DNA of 64,000 nucleotides from Stictocephala bisonia. Lineage: Eukaryota > Arthropoda > Insecta > Hemiptera > Membracidae. The stretch covers positions 1 to 64,000 of the forward strand of contig JAQJVL010002595.1 in assembly GCA_035578905.1 (NCBI GenBank), read 5' to 3'. Position 1 is the first letter of the stretch. Each line of letters opens with the position of its first letter. Both the position numbers and the translations under genes were made by a program. Below the pieces are notes generated by a model, which saw only the letters and a program-made list of their open reading frames with translations, was not told the origin of the DNA and made no database searches. Below, piece after piece: positions 23,500 to 35,193 of the stretch.

Positions 23500-23572
23500 T
23501 TTTTTGTGACTGAAAGCATATGGTTATCTGAGCAATCTTTACCTAGATAACAGTGCTTTCAGTCACAAAAAA
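23500..23572. repeat. 73-bp near-perfect hairpin
   Basis: TTTTTTGTGACTGAAAGCA (23500-23518) is exactly complementary to 23554-23572. Inside it a second pair, GTTATCT (23523-23529) and AGATAAC (23545-23551), continues the stem. It is on the sense strand of intron 1. The size and shape fit either a tiny palindromic MITE or a pre-miRNA-like foldback. Nothing in sequence separates these. Confidence 0.6.
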
Positions 23573-23639
23573 TAAGTTGTCTCTTGTCATTTATCAACCA
23601 ATTTTTTACATTGGCATATTGTTTAATTTGGCATAATAT

Positions 23640-23964
23640 ATTCTATGAATCATGTGTCAACATTTTTCGTTAAAAAGAGTAATTTTTTTATGTTTGACTT
23701 TGAAATGTTTGAACAGCCGCCATTTTGGAACTGATAATTGTAGACATTTAGCCTTTTTACATAAATTTATCTTTCTAAGATCAACCTTCATACAAAAATT
23801 CAATATTGTATGTCATATGGTTATTGAAATATTAAAATTTTTCAATACAGATACAGACAGAAAACAAAACTAGATAGGACACATTATATATGGCATTATT
23901 TGCTTGTATTGACGTGACAAACAATCCTCTAAAATATGCTACAGTCAAAGCTGGACACCCTGTA
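23640..23964 (-). repeat. 310-bp repeat, right copy of an inverted pair
   Basis: Read on the - strand it begins ACAGGGTGTCCAGC at 23964 and matches the repeat at 19336-19645 for its whole length with small gaps. The two face each other across EXOC1 exon 1 and a decayed mariner. No target duplication was found (flanks …catac and atata…). Confidence 0.65.
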
Positions 23965-24929
23965 TATATGTTAACTATTTACAGACATGCTTCACTAAGC
24001 ACTCGGCATGAACACCGATTCTTACTTTTTGGAAACAGCATTAATTGTTTTGCACTCATAATGCTAAAGAACTTTATAATTAGCAATAACATTGAAGAAT
24101 AACATTAAATCAAGCACAATTTAAACAACTAATGGCGTGCTAAAACATTTTAACTGAACACGTCATACCAGCACATTGCGTACAACGCAATCCTTCAGAC
24201 TTAATTCTGTTTTTCAAAATTAGTCTGTCGAACTAGTACGATGTGAAAACATAAAAGAATATTCAAACTGCTATTTTTTATATGTCTATCTAATTTAATT
24301 ATCTATAATTTGTTATATAGTTTTATTTTTGTATGAAAAATATGATCTTGGCAAAATTATTATCTAACAATCATATATCGCTGCAAAACATTTTTTGTCC
24401 GAAACATGAAACACATTGTTGCTGAAAATCGTAAAAACATGAAAACCGATATATCCTGGCAGAACACCGAAAGTAATTCTGTTCACAGTAATTCAGAGTT
24501 GCAACAATAAACAATTCCATTCAATAAAGGTGTCATGAATAAGAGCGATAAGGACAGAAATTGGAGGATAAGAAATTCTGTACGGTACGAGAGACATCCA
24601 CTCTTTTGTACACCTCAGACTGACTAACCAACCGAAAAAGTTCAAAAGGCTTTGAGAATGGAGGAATTGCATTCCTGAGTGTATTTGCAAAACTGTTTGG
24701 ACAGCAATAACTGTGTATTCAACTTAAACAAAACCTGTTTGTTTTCTTCAGTTTATAAAATTGATTTGTGTTCATTTTATTATAATAATTTTAAATAATG
24801 TAAATTTATGTAACATGTATAGATGTATAATGTGTAACTTGAACACAATATATAAAAACTACCATACAGTATTATGGGCCAATTTAGATAGCATTTATGA
24901 CCTAAATTATGATTTATTTAAGCACTTTC
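23965..24929. other. EXOC1 intron 1, no recognised feature
   Basis: AT-rich sequence. No coding block, repeat family or RNA gene was supported. Confidence 0.4.
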
Positions 24930-26370
24930 TAGATTCTTCTCAAATCTTGAAATTTTTCTCACTAGTGGGTAAAATAACGTCTATATTTTCTGAGAACATG
25001 TTTTTTGTTATTTTGTGAAAACCTCGTTTTGTACTAAATAATATCAAAAACAATATTCTTTTTAGACAAATTTATTTTTATTTATATTTCCGTTATTTAG
25101 CGTTATTTCGTTCTTTTTTACTTTAATTTTGATGAGGTTTTAACGCTGAATACTGATTTCAACTGAACTATTTTGGTCAACAAGGAGTATTCTCAATATA
25201 ATGCAGAAAAACTAGTTTCACAGCCAATCGTATGTTGGCCATAAGCATAAAATGAATAATGAATCTTAATTGCCATTAGTTTACATGAAATAGGCTGTCA
25301 CATGTGCTCTTGAAAGAACATTAAAGATAATCTTTTATCTAGGATTTACAATTAAATGGATACTACTTAATCAATAAATTTATATTAAATGTAAGAAATT
25401 AAAAAATTAAGTCTAGTTGAGTTTCCATGAACTCACTAATATTATAAAATGGGTGCTCTACCAGCCATGAATACAATTTGTTTGCATGTTATATGCTTTT
25501 TTATGCATCTATTTTGCACAAAATCAGTTAATCATCAAAGCAAGTTTCTTTTTACCTTTATGATTTAAATGCTTCCCTTGATGTGAAAAATGAAGTTGTT
25601 TGTACAGCTCAAGGTCAATTAAATCTACGCTGTCCATTCTTGAGATAAGTTCTCTGATGAAGTTGTTAGCCAGAGCAATATCGAAGTGTATCGTATCATT
25701 CAGTTGAGCATCATAGTGAGGAGGTATTGTTGTGATACATACTGGTCTTGATTGAATTAGAGCTTTAGTTGGCTTTCCATTTCCTGTAAATAACATGCGA
25801 GGATCTTTTGGATATATCGTTTGTTCCAGCAACTTAAATGATAGGTCGATGCTGTGATTTGGCAGCGTGACTGTACAGATGTTGAATATCAGCACCAAAT
25901 TTGACAAGTCCATCCATGGAAACTTTCCCATTTCTGCATAAGCCAACAATTTCAGGAAGGTCTCTTCCTTGAATGTCAGCAAAGAGTTCAATTTTTACTT
26001 GTTCTTTATCAAAGTTTTTTCCAAAAAGATTGCTCGATTTTTTTTTTTTTAAGCAACAACAAACCATAAAAAAGGGGGATATCAGGGAAGCCATACCAGA
26101 GGTCAAGAAATTAAATTACTTATTCGTGTTAAGCATTTTTTATGATTACTGAAAAATAATGGTTTTAAAATATTTATTTTTTAAAAGATACTTTTTACCT
26201 GTTAAAAATGAGTTTTTATAGAAAAAAAACAAGTTTTATGTGGTTCAAAACAATATCCCCTATATATAAAACACTGTTTACCACTTATGAATTTTATGAA
26301 ACAAAAAAAATCATAGTTTCAGAGGTGACTAGAAAGTGTATCACTGTTACTATTTTATGCATTTTGCCCT
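24930..26370 (+). repeat. Foldback repeat family, copy C with coding cargo
   Basis: The left part (to about 25260) follows copies A and B (TCTATATTTTCTGAGAACATG, TTTTAACGCTGAATACTGATTT, AACTATTTTGGTCAA). The right part ends TTTCAGAGGTGACTAGAAAGTG near 26320-26342, matching TTTCAGAGGTGGCAAGAAAGTG of copy A (15795-15817). Unlike A and B, the loop carries an SGNH-like reading frame on the - strand. The limits are approximate. Confidence 0.5.
25524..26040 (-). pseudogene. Decayed SGNH/GDSL hydrolase-like reading frame
   Basis: Two overlapping - frames joined by a frameshift near 25850 show an SGNH plan. VKIELFADIQGRDLPEI (about 26000) stands where GDSxGR is expected. The end is PVCITTIPPHYDAQLND, then IALANNFIREL, then LHFSHQGKHLNHKGKKKLALMI, the block with the catalytic His. 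The nucleophile Ser is Ile here (ATT, one base from a Ser codon), so it is inactive as read. Such domains occur in ORF1 of CR1-type LINEs and in TE-linked proteins of insects. Whether this is LINE ORF1 debris or captured cargo is unclear. Confidence 0.55.
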
Positions 26371-26598
26371 CAATTTTGAAACCCAAATAGATTTAGCAAA
26401 AGGTTGCCGTGGAGGTTATGAGTATCACCATTGAAAGAGGGCACCAGCAGAGTATCTAGCATGCATATCATTTAGACTATTATTATTAAGCATTACATTT
26501 TTTTAAAAAGAACAAGTAGTTTCTTTCACTTTACTGAAATCCAAAATTGAACATTAAACAAATTTATTCATCTAAAATTTATACATTTGAATTTTTAG

Positions 26599-26688
26599 GT
26601 TAAGAAAACAGACAAAAATGTGATGAAAAAGAAGAGGTCTTGGAGCTTAAGCAGTCTTACCCTTGTGGATGGAAAAACTATCTCTCCA
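26599..26688 (+). CDS. EXOC1: EXOC1 coding exon 2
   Basis: Residues 55-84, between TTTTTAG and CCA/GTAAGT, phase 0 on both sides. It encodes a basic stretch (VKKTDKNVMKKKRSWSLSSL) followed by TLVDGKTISP, within the N-terminal PH-like domain. In the family, basic residues of this domain contact PI(4,5)P2 at the plasma membrane. Confidence 0.93.
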
Positions 26689-27817
26689 GTAAGTACATAA
26701 GTAGATTATAGTATATATTGTAGGGCAGGAATTTAGAGAAAAGGGGTAGTAGGGAAGGCTGGATCCAGGTACCGGCCTTCCGGGAGGGCCCAGCCCCAAA
26801 ACAGTATGAATCAGAACGTTTTGTGAAATGCTCATAACTTAGAAACTATGGATAATATTTTGAATTAGAAACATCAATGTCAAGCATTGCTTGACAGCTC
26901 ACGGCTAGTGTCTTATTTTGCTAGTAGTTAGGCAAACAGAAACTTCATTTGTAAATTTATTGACTAATCTAGCAATATATTAGATTGGTATTCTATCTTG
27001 ATGTATTTTCTGAGTTTTTAATTAACTGAAATAACGATTTGTTTGTCCCTATTGAGCCCATATGAAAGGTATTAAGTAACATACTAAAATTATTATAATT
27101 GAAACGTACTAAGCTTAATGTTATATTAACTTAATGTAATACCTTTAGAGAAGGGACTATTCAGTGTGAGTAAATGTATAAAACAGTATATTCGTGTATA
27201 GGGCGTATGGTGTTCCAGTCATCTTGTGGTCAAGTACTGAGTGTAAAAATAGGTGGGAGACATATTGTAAGTCCATCCTGGGGTCTACTACGGCTCCTCA
27301 CGGCCCTGTTGTAGACAGTTAAAATTCCACAAATAATAGGGCACAAATAAACTGATAGTTTGATAGAATTAACTTTATAAGCAGGTTTATAAAACATATG
27401 TTTGTTTACTAACCGTTTTCAGCCAGGTGCTGCTATAGACCTACTTGATTAAACATACTCATCCACCCAACACACACACCTCCTCCACTTCATCTTTCTT
27501 CTTTTTTCCTTTCCCCTGCTGTGATGTACAGTATAATTTTTATAACTGTAGACTCAGCCGTGCACTACTAACCTAAATTAATGAATGCAGTCCAATGAGT
27601 CACTGCATCAAGGAACGAAATTTGAACGTATGTTTGTTAGGCGGCCTTTACAACGCTACTCTTCCTCACCCCTCGCCTATTGTTGCTTCTAGAGCCTGAG
27701 TCTACCGTTAATAAAAACTGAACTGTACAGCAGTTATTTAATTTATTTAGAGGGCATAAAATCCATTGTTAGCAAAGTCATTTTCTGGCCTGTGAATGAG
27801 TCCAATAATACTAAATC

Positions 27818-27867
<50 letters not shown>

Positions 27868-28941
27868 ACACCAAGTGTTTTATAACATAAACATGGATCT
27901 GGACTACAGACTCTTCTCATGTTTGCAAACTAGAAATCTATTTACTGAAATGAAATCAGGATAATAATGGTACCATTGGCTTCAAGAAGCTTTTTTATTT
28001 GTATCATTTTTTTCTTTAAATTACAGTAAGATTATTTTAGGGTGTAAAAAATACTGCAACTTTTCTTTTCAAAATCATAATCACATTCAGCAAGTTTGGT
28101 ATATTCTGTATTTTCAACATATAATTTCAAAGAAACCAACAGTACTAACTGGTATCATCTTTTGACGGAGAGATGAACTAATGATATTTCTGATCATGTG
28201 GAGTGTATTTCATAAGTGATCCAATGATTTACAATGATTGTCTTTAAAAAATTTTTTTGTACCACCCCTACTGTCAGAACAGCACATATGCTCTGTTCTG
28301 TGTGTACTTTTAATGTTATTTAGCAAATAAGTGTTCAATAATATATTTAAATATTGTGATATAAAAAATAATAGCATTTATTTTCTAATAAAGCATTATT
28401 ACTTTATGATCAGTAAATATTTGGATTAAATGGTGTAATAGTAATAAAATCTTCCAAGAATTAGCGAAATTAAAGGTTTTGTAGTAGAATCTGTATACAG
28501 GAGCGGCTGTTGCTAAGGGACTAAAGCGGTGGCTTGCCACGCAACCAGTGTGACCATAATCAATTTTACCCCTGTGCCGTTCCTGTGACTACGTTATGCC
28601 ACTGGTCCAAAGAGCTTACAAAACAAAAATGGACTCGTCTAAGCAGGCGAGGGCATCTGTCCCCAGTAAAAGCAACACAACATTTATTTACTGCAAAGTC
28701 AATGTAGAACTGAAAGTAATTGAGTCTTGAGTTAATCTTCTCTTTCATTTCGTAAACAATTTTAAAAACTGATTCTACTTTTATAAAAAAGACACTTGCT
28801 GGCTCCAAATGCCAAAACCAATTAATAAGTACAGACAATGCTTCAAAACATGTTTACAAAATACCCTAGTGTGTTTTCTGTATAAAAATACCAGTTTTTA
28901 TCAATTATTAACACAGTTAACACAGTATTAAATCTTTCTAG
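26689..28941. other. EXOC1 intron 2
   Basis: Contains a GC-rich block near 26725-26800 (…ggtaccggccttccgggaggg…) and a (TA)n tract at 27820-27864. A mixed GC-richer block at 28500-28690 has the look of an old interspersed repeat but was not assigned. No RNA gene or exon was seen. Confidence 0.4.
27820..27864. repeat. (TA)n microsatellite
   Basis: About 22 uninterrupted TA units within EXOC1 intron 2. Confidence 0.98.
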
Positions 28942-29037
28942 GAAACTCATGAATTTGACTTGCATTTTGACAAAGTTTACAAGTGGTACGCCAGTAACCT
29001 GCAGGAGCGACAGTGCTTTCTAGTAGTGCTATGGAAG
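28942..29037 (+). CDS. EXOC1: EXOC1 coding exon 3
   Basis: Residues 85-116, acceptor TTTCTAG, donor AAG/GTAAAT, phase 0. EFDLHFDKVYKWYASN matches the highly conserved EFDLHFEKIYKW block of animal EXOC1, near the end of the PH-like domain. This is the best single proof of identity in the N-terminal part. Confidence 0.96.
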
Positions 29038-30733
29038 GTAAATTGTGATTTTTTCCTCTATTTTTTAATTTAAATTAAAAATTTAGTTCATCATATATTC
29101 AATACAGAATTACTAACAAATTTTAATACACTAATTTAAATGTATTAATATTTTGTATAAGTATACACTTTCACAATAATAGGTTCTAAATATTTTAAAA
29201 ATATATATTAGTTTTGTTAGGGGGAATATTACTCTGATTGAACATTGTTTTTAAGTGTTCTGTTGTGTAGTTTTTAAATCCAAGCTGCATAGGTTCCACC
29301 CAATATGATCTCAGTTAGCATCAAAGGAAGGAATCATCTGGACGCTAGTTCGTCATTGGACTTATCGACTTAAATTTTATGACATGTTAAAAGAAAATCT
29401 GCCTTAATTTATGACAAAGTCCACAATCACCTATCCACACTCATTAAATTCATTCAATATGTACATTCACATTTATCTGAATTATGGGGGTTTTAAAAGT
29501 GATTAAGTAAAAATGTTCAGTTCTGAGTGACTGAAGACAACAAGTATAACACTCATAAACTTGTGCTCTATGAAATGAATGTTCTAGGAAATGTCACAAA
29601 GTATTGAAAAAGTTTTATTCCATGATTCACTTTTGCATTCAATTTCACAGTTTATTTTTATAATAAAGTTTGTAAAAATGTATTGCTATTCCTTTAAAAC
29701 CCCCTAAATGAATTATAACCATCACTATTTAACCTCTTCCAGGACAGTGGCGCACTTGTGGACATTAAGATATATTATAATTAAACCATCTCGAGGGTCT
29801 TATATGTGCTCTTTGTACATTTGATGCTATTAATATGTTTTGAGATAGTTAACCTGCTTCTAGCTTGTATTTTATTCACTAAAACAGTTTCTAATCGACT
29901 TTTTTCAAGAGCCATCTGGCTTAATTCCCTGCCTACATCGAGGAAATTTGTCCTGGAAAAGGTTAAGACAAATCAGCGATGTAACCTGACCTCCAAGTGT
30001 AACCTGCTAGTTTATACAGTTGTGTCAAGAATTGCTAAATGTCTACAGAATGTCTATCATTTCTACATAAAAGTTAGGTGAAATATCGGTGCTATTTATA
30101 TTGTTAAGAACTGAGGCAATAGTGTAGGTAGCAGAATGCCCCCTCCCCCATCGCAGTTTAAGGAAATATGTAAATATAGTAGTAACCACCCTCTAACCTA
30201 CTAACCCACTAACCTACCCATATTTTTCTTACTTCCCCTAATTGTTGGGGACATTTTTAATGGACCTAGCCTACTTCAGTGTTCCTCAAAGAGTGTTGAC
30301 TTACAGGCAGTCTTCAAGGATTTTAATATTTTGTAAAGTTTATTTAGTAATCAATGAATTGTGAATAGTAATTTGAGTTTTATAGCTTTATCAATGCCAC
30401 GACATTAGTCAAAGAAGAATTGTTCGGGTACACATGAAATAAACGAGAAAATAGAATAATTTGGAGATTTTTAATGCTGATTGAAGTGTGTAGGAAAGAT
30501 GAGTCTAAATTCTTGAACTATTTCATAGACTCACTGTCATCATTTAATGAATTAACTTCTCAGATAATCGGAAGAGCCTATTCAGTGCCTAAGATATTAT
30601 ATCTTTTGTATTAGTCGTTCAGTGACAAAACAACTTTTAGAATCTTAATTGTTTTGTTACAGAAATAAAGATAATTTTCTCCCACACACTATAGAATAAT
30701 TCCAGTAGATGTAAAGTATTGATTTTTTATAAT
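29038..30733. other. EXOC1 intron 3, left part
   Basis: AT-rich with no recognised exon, repeat end or RNA gene before the LINE insertion at 30748. Confidence 0.45.
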
Positions 30734-30747
30734 AATACGAGTAGTTT

Positions 30748-31465
30748 TAAACCAATTAATCCAACCAAATGCCCTGGACAAAGAAGCAGTCAGTGCAAGA
30801 GCAAGAAAAATGGAACTGGCATTCCAATTGACAAAAAATATATATAATAAAAAGTCCATATCCATTAACGCAAAACTAAGACACTACAATACAGTTATTA
30901 AACCAGAAGGCCTCTATGCCTCAGAATGCCTTACGCTAAACACAGCCAGACAAATGGAAGAGATAGAAAAAAAAAGGAGAGAAAAATTACACTGAAAATC
31001 CTGGGACCAAAATATGAAGATGGAAAATGGAAACTGAGAAGCAACAAAGAGATCTACAAAAAAAACAGAAAAAATAACATACACAATAAGAAGAAGAAGA
31101 GTAACCTTCTACGGACATATTAAAAGAATGGACGAAGGAAGATTGACGAAGAGAATATTCAACTACTTCGATAGAAACCCCAAAACACAGATGACATGGA
31201 TCAAGGAGGTCAGGAAAGACATGGAAGAAATGGAAATAGATGGAGAAGAGGTGGAGAGAAGAGAAGAATTCAGAAAGAAGATCAGAGGATTCCAGGGTTT
31301 TCAAGAAAAGGCAAAAAAGAAAACAGGAGCAAAATGGACGGAAGAGAGAAAAAAACAGCATGGAGAAAGAATGAAAGAGTACTGGAAGGAAAGAAAGAAG
31401 AGAGAAAATCAATCATGAGAAGTTATTTCACGTGGTCCATAGTAGGCCAAAATCGAAGGAAGAAG
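30748..31465 (+). mobile_element. 5'-truncated LINE with 14-bp target duplication
   Basis: Flanked by AATACGAGTAGTTT at 30734-30747 and 31466-31479, the sort of duplication left by target-primed reverse transcription. The tail is short and purine-rich (ggaagaag). Broken + frames give the C-terminal part of an RTE/L1-like RT: LYASECLTLN, LKILGPKYEDGKWKLRSNKEIY, TFYGHIKRMDEGRLTKRIF, TWIKEVRKDMEEM. At least two frameshifts are present. It is 718 bp, with only the protein end retained. Confidence 0.8.
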
Positions 31466-31659
31466 AATACGAGTAGTTTAAAAAAATACAACTCAACAAA
31501 ATTTGAAATAAATTCATAAAAACGACACTATAGTAAACAAAAATTTTAATTATACACTACATTTAATAGTTATTCTAATGCATTTATTGTGTTTATTTAT
31601 GTTTAGTATCAAAATTCTTTATCCATATAGTAATTAAATTATTTTTTCTTTGTGAATAG

Positions 31660-31774
31660 CAATGTCTAAGTTATTCGCTGAAAGAAAGACCAGAATTCAA
31701 AAACCTACCCAAAGAATGGATATCTGGAGAGCTGAGTCCAAACCAGGTTCAAACCCAAACTACCAATTTGGGCG
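31660..31774 (+). CDS. EXOC1: EXOC1 coding exon 4
   Basis: Residues 117-155, acceptor TGAATAG, donor GGCG/GTAAGT, leaving phase 1. The start is in the conserved domain (QCLSYSLKERPEFKNLPKEW). The rest is a polar linker leading to the coiled-coil part. Phase matches exon 5, whose first two bases complete a Gly codon. Confidence 0.9.
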
Positions 31775-32062
31775 GTAAGTTCTTTTCATGATTTATTTTA
31801 TGGTGTATGCAAATGGCAAATAATAGACAAAATATTATCTAATTTCAATAAAGCCAATCAGGCATTAATAGCATTTAATAAAATTGAATATTATCCAGAA
31901 AAAGAAATATATTACCTCTAATTGTGAACTGTAGAAATAAATACATATGATATCGTTGTTAGTCTTCAAATTGTGTTTATTTCCTTATTTTAGCCAAAAT
32001 ACTACCAACCTTGTTTGGTAAATTGTGGAACGTTTTATTTTCCTTAAAAAGATTGCAATTTT

Positions 32063-33787
32063 TACAATGGTATAAATGATGGCAAGTATGTAACTGGTTT
32101 TTTTCTTGACATTAAAAAAGCATTTGACACAGTAGATCATCAAATTTTGTTAAGTAAGCTTACAGATATAGGAATTTGTGGTACACCATATGATTGGCTT
32201 GAAAGTTATTTAGTAGACAGAAAACAATGTGTAAAAATTCAAAATTCCCTTAGCAGAATGGTGACTGTTCATCAAGGAGTCCCACAAGGATCAGTCTTAG
32301 GTGCAATTTTGTTTCTGGTATATATAAATGATTTTTGTGATGCAAATTTTAAAGGAAAGTCAACCTCTTTTGCAGATGACACTGCTTTGTGTTATACTGA
32401 TTCTAACCTTCATTCAATTGAGAGTCATCTAGTTAATGATTTAAAAACAATTAAGTGGTGGTTCACAGAAAATAAAATGTCTTTGAATGTTGAGGAAACA
32501 AAATTTATAAACTTTAACATAAGAAAAAAGTATAATTTTGCTAATGATATAATTTATAGATGTTCAGAGTGTTTAATGAATGATGCAAAATGCCAGTTAT
32601 GTAGAAATGTAGGAGAAACATGTAGCTTAAAATATCTAGGATTAACACTGGATAATGGATTGAATTGGAAGGTCCATGTGTTAAACCTAAAGAACAAGTT
32701 GAACTAATCAATGCGATACTTTTACTTTTTGAGAGACGTCTGTGATGAAAAAGTTTTTAAAATGTTATATTTTTCAATAATTCAAAGTAAGTTAGAATAT
32801 GGAATTGTTTTCTGGTCCAGAACCTACACTTCAAATACAAATGTAATTACATCCAACAAAAATAATTTTTGAGACAAATTTCAAAATCTTCAAAAGGGAA
32901 CCTTCGTGTCCCCTTTTTTTACAATATGCTATCCTACCACTGAAAAATTTATTTGTTTTTAAAGTCTTGAAACTTTTTTACAATAAAAGTGGTTGCTTAC
33001 CATACCAAATTAATCCCTACAAAGAGAAATTGAGAAAATTTGAACAGGCTATTGTTCCTAAACCAAACAATACCTTTTTCACAAAAACATTCAATTTTTT
33101 AGCCCCTTGAATCTTTAATCAACTACCTAACCATATAAAATCTGTAGAAACTCCAGCAAAAATCTTTAAATTATTAAAACTATGGCTTTTGGAGATAGAA
33201 GACAGAAAAATTATTCAACATAACTACTTACAAAAAAAATGTATATGTATTGAGTATGAACCATTTATTGAACGCTCTTCACTTTTGTAAATATTTATCA
33301 ATAAAAACAATAAGGCAACCCATTCATTTCAGATAGGATTCAATTAATATTTAACATATCTATTAATATTAAATGTTTCTCTTCTTTCTGATCGCGGAAG
33401 CTTTTTTAGAATAAGTTTTAATTTTAAGTAATGGAACCTCAAATCAGGCTTAAGCCTGTGAGGCCCTAAATTTTCTTTTCACACAAAATCGTCTTTACTA
33501 ATTTTTGTTTTTATTTTTAAATATAAGAATATATTTAATTTCTACTTTTTTTACATTTTTACAGTTTTAATTAATATAGGCAATAGTAATTTTTATGTAA
33601 AGTGTCAGGCCTGCACATGAAAGACATTATTTTAGTTTTTTCTATATTTCAAGTTTTTTTTAAGTCTATGTCTATTATACCTATTGCTTTTGTTTTAGTT
33701 TTTTATGTAATAGTAATATTACAATAATGTATTTTGTTTTTTGCATATTTGTGTGAATAAGAAAATAAATTCTTTATTTCTTTCTTT
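32063..33787 (+). mobile_element. 5'-truncated CR1-like LINE in intron 4
   Basis: Begins inside the RT domain (FFLDIKKAFDTVDHQIL, about 32100). It keeps QGVPQGSVLG and the catalytic SFADDTAL (about 32370-32390), then the thumb and C-terminus with stops after 32704. A long 3' UTR ends GAATAAG…ATTTCTTTCTTTC, a short-repeat tail instead of poly(A), as in CR1-group LINEs. Related C-terminal words (SKLEYGIVFW; PYKEKLRKFE) match those of the LINEs at 44-50 kb. Confidence 0.8.
32147..32707 (+). pseudogene. LINE reverse transcriptase fragment
   Basis: 186 open codons covering RT motifs 3-7: WLESYLVDRKQCVKI, HQGVPQGSVLGAILFL, FADDTALCYT and KYLGLTLDNGLNW. It is 5' truncated, with a stop at 32705-32707 before the thumb, which continues in the same and other frames downstream. 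It is not expected to be functional. Confidence 0.85.
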
Positions 33788-34474
33788 CAATTGATATAAT
33801 TAATGACATTATTTAGTAAGATAATAATAATATAATAATAATTACAATAATAGTAAGATAATAATAAGATAAAGGGTAATAATAGTAAGATAAAGGGCTT
33901 CATTGAACTTTGTACAATATGAACTGCAGTCAAACCATTTCTGAGTTTCCACTTTTATAATGACTCACAAGTGATGTAATCTAGGAAGAAAATAAAAGTT
34001 GAAATTATACTAATACATTTAAATCATATTACAGACCAGCCAATTAGCCCATCTAGTAGTTTTCGAAGCTTTTTAAATGTTGTTTTTTAATTGCTATTTG
34101 TAATTATTTTATTGTTTTGTGTCCACACAAAACTGTTATGTAAATAGGCCCTTGTCTCCTGAGAACATTCCTTATTTTATATGTCTTTGGTGAAATTTTT
34201 TATGGGGAGAAAGTCCTTTTTTACCTAAAGAAAGTGTCAGTGTTACTGAACATTTGTGGTTTGTATTTGTGTACTCTGATTTTTTTTAATTTTCCAGTGT
34301 ATTTTATTAGTAGACTTTGCTGATACCCTATTTCTTCTATTTTATTAGTATATATCTTGTGTAAGTAAAAGATCCATATATTATTCTAGATGTCTTTCGA
34401 TTGCAAGATTAATATTGTTTTTTCCTTTATTTTTCATGAGAAGCTGTGTTGTTTTTAAAGTTTATACATACAGA
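33788..34474. other. EXOC1 intron 4, simple repeats
   Basis: 33815-33895 is rich in imperfect ATA/AATA repeats (…ataataataatataataataa…). The rest is AT-rich with nothing recognised. Confidence 0.6.
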
Positions 34475-34735
34475 AAAAAGAAACATATGTCGGTTTCGTA
34501 CAGCCGCAGCAAAATCTCAGTGGCAGTTTGATTACAACTAATGTACATGTTAATAAATCTAGTTATAATTACTACGTTTATCCTTGAAAATTTGGGGGGG
34601 TGAATAGGGGAGGGATTGACAAGGTGGTGCCCTGCCATTTGCATGGAGAACTGGAGAAATAACTACTCGACAAACTAACTCAACACTTATTAAGTATACT
34701 ATTGGATGCAACCTCGGTTTATTTCTTTTCTGTGA
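34475..34735 (+). repeat. Dispersed repeat family, copy 2 of 3
   Basis: Same block order as 2264-2470 (GATTACAACTAATGTACATG, ATAATTACTACGTTTATCC, a run of Gs, GGGGAGGGATTGACAAG, GGAGAAATAACTACTCGACA). It lies in EXOC1 intron 4. Confidence 0.5.
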
Positions 34736-35032
34736 TTTAAATTAATGTTGGATTGGCCAGGTTGTCTGATAGTGTGGAGGGAAAGCATTTATGATTTATT
34801 CTTATTTCTTGTTCAGTTCAACTAAACCAATAATGTCATGACAGTTATTCATCCTTAATCAATGATAATAATAGTGCACCTATGAACGTTCTACTTGTAA
34901 TTATAAAACAATCATACATTTAGAAGGTGAATGGCTGATGGTGAATATTTGTAGGTTGATGGTCCAATCAAGAATGAAAGAGAAAAGTGGGATTTGTAGT
35001 GTAGTTGTGTGATGAAATTAATGATTTTTCAG

Positions 35033-35193
35033 GAGTTGTGGAAGCAGGACTGGTCGATGGGGAGGACTATCAAGCCCTGACGGAGCGAGAGGAAATGGAC
35101 TTGGAGCAGTTAATGACCCAGTGTGGATCAGCTGTCAGCAATGCTGAGGCTTTCATGGAGACACTAGCCCGAGACCTCTCCATATTAGACGGA
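35033..35193 (+). CDS. EXOC1: EXOC1 coding exon 5
   Basis: Residues 155-208, acceptor ATTTTTCAG, donor GGA/GTATGA. The acidic, helical sequence YQALTEREEMDLEQLMTQCG followed by AVSNAEAFMETLARDLSILDG aligns closely with the animal family (…[21 protein letters not shown]). It begins the Sec3 coiled-coil portion that packs with other exocyst subunits. 115+161 nt of exons 4 and 5 restore phase 0. Confidence 0.96.

Noticed and set aside
19336..23964. A single 4.6-kb transposon with 310-bp TIRs containing EXOC1 exon 1
   Set aside because: No target duplication, no transposase, and a conserved host exon inside. Two independent copies in opposite orientation explain it better.
27820..27864. TATA-type promoter
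   Set aside because: It is a long simple TA microsatellite in an intron, not a positioned TATA box.
28566..28838. 90-codon - strand frame in EXOC1 intron 2
   Set aside because: No domain, splice borders or conservation cue. Likely chance opening in an old repeat.
30987..31412. 141-codon - strand frame (Phe/Leu/Cys-rich)
   Set aside because: Antisense shadow of the purine-rich LINE sequence on the + strand.
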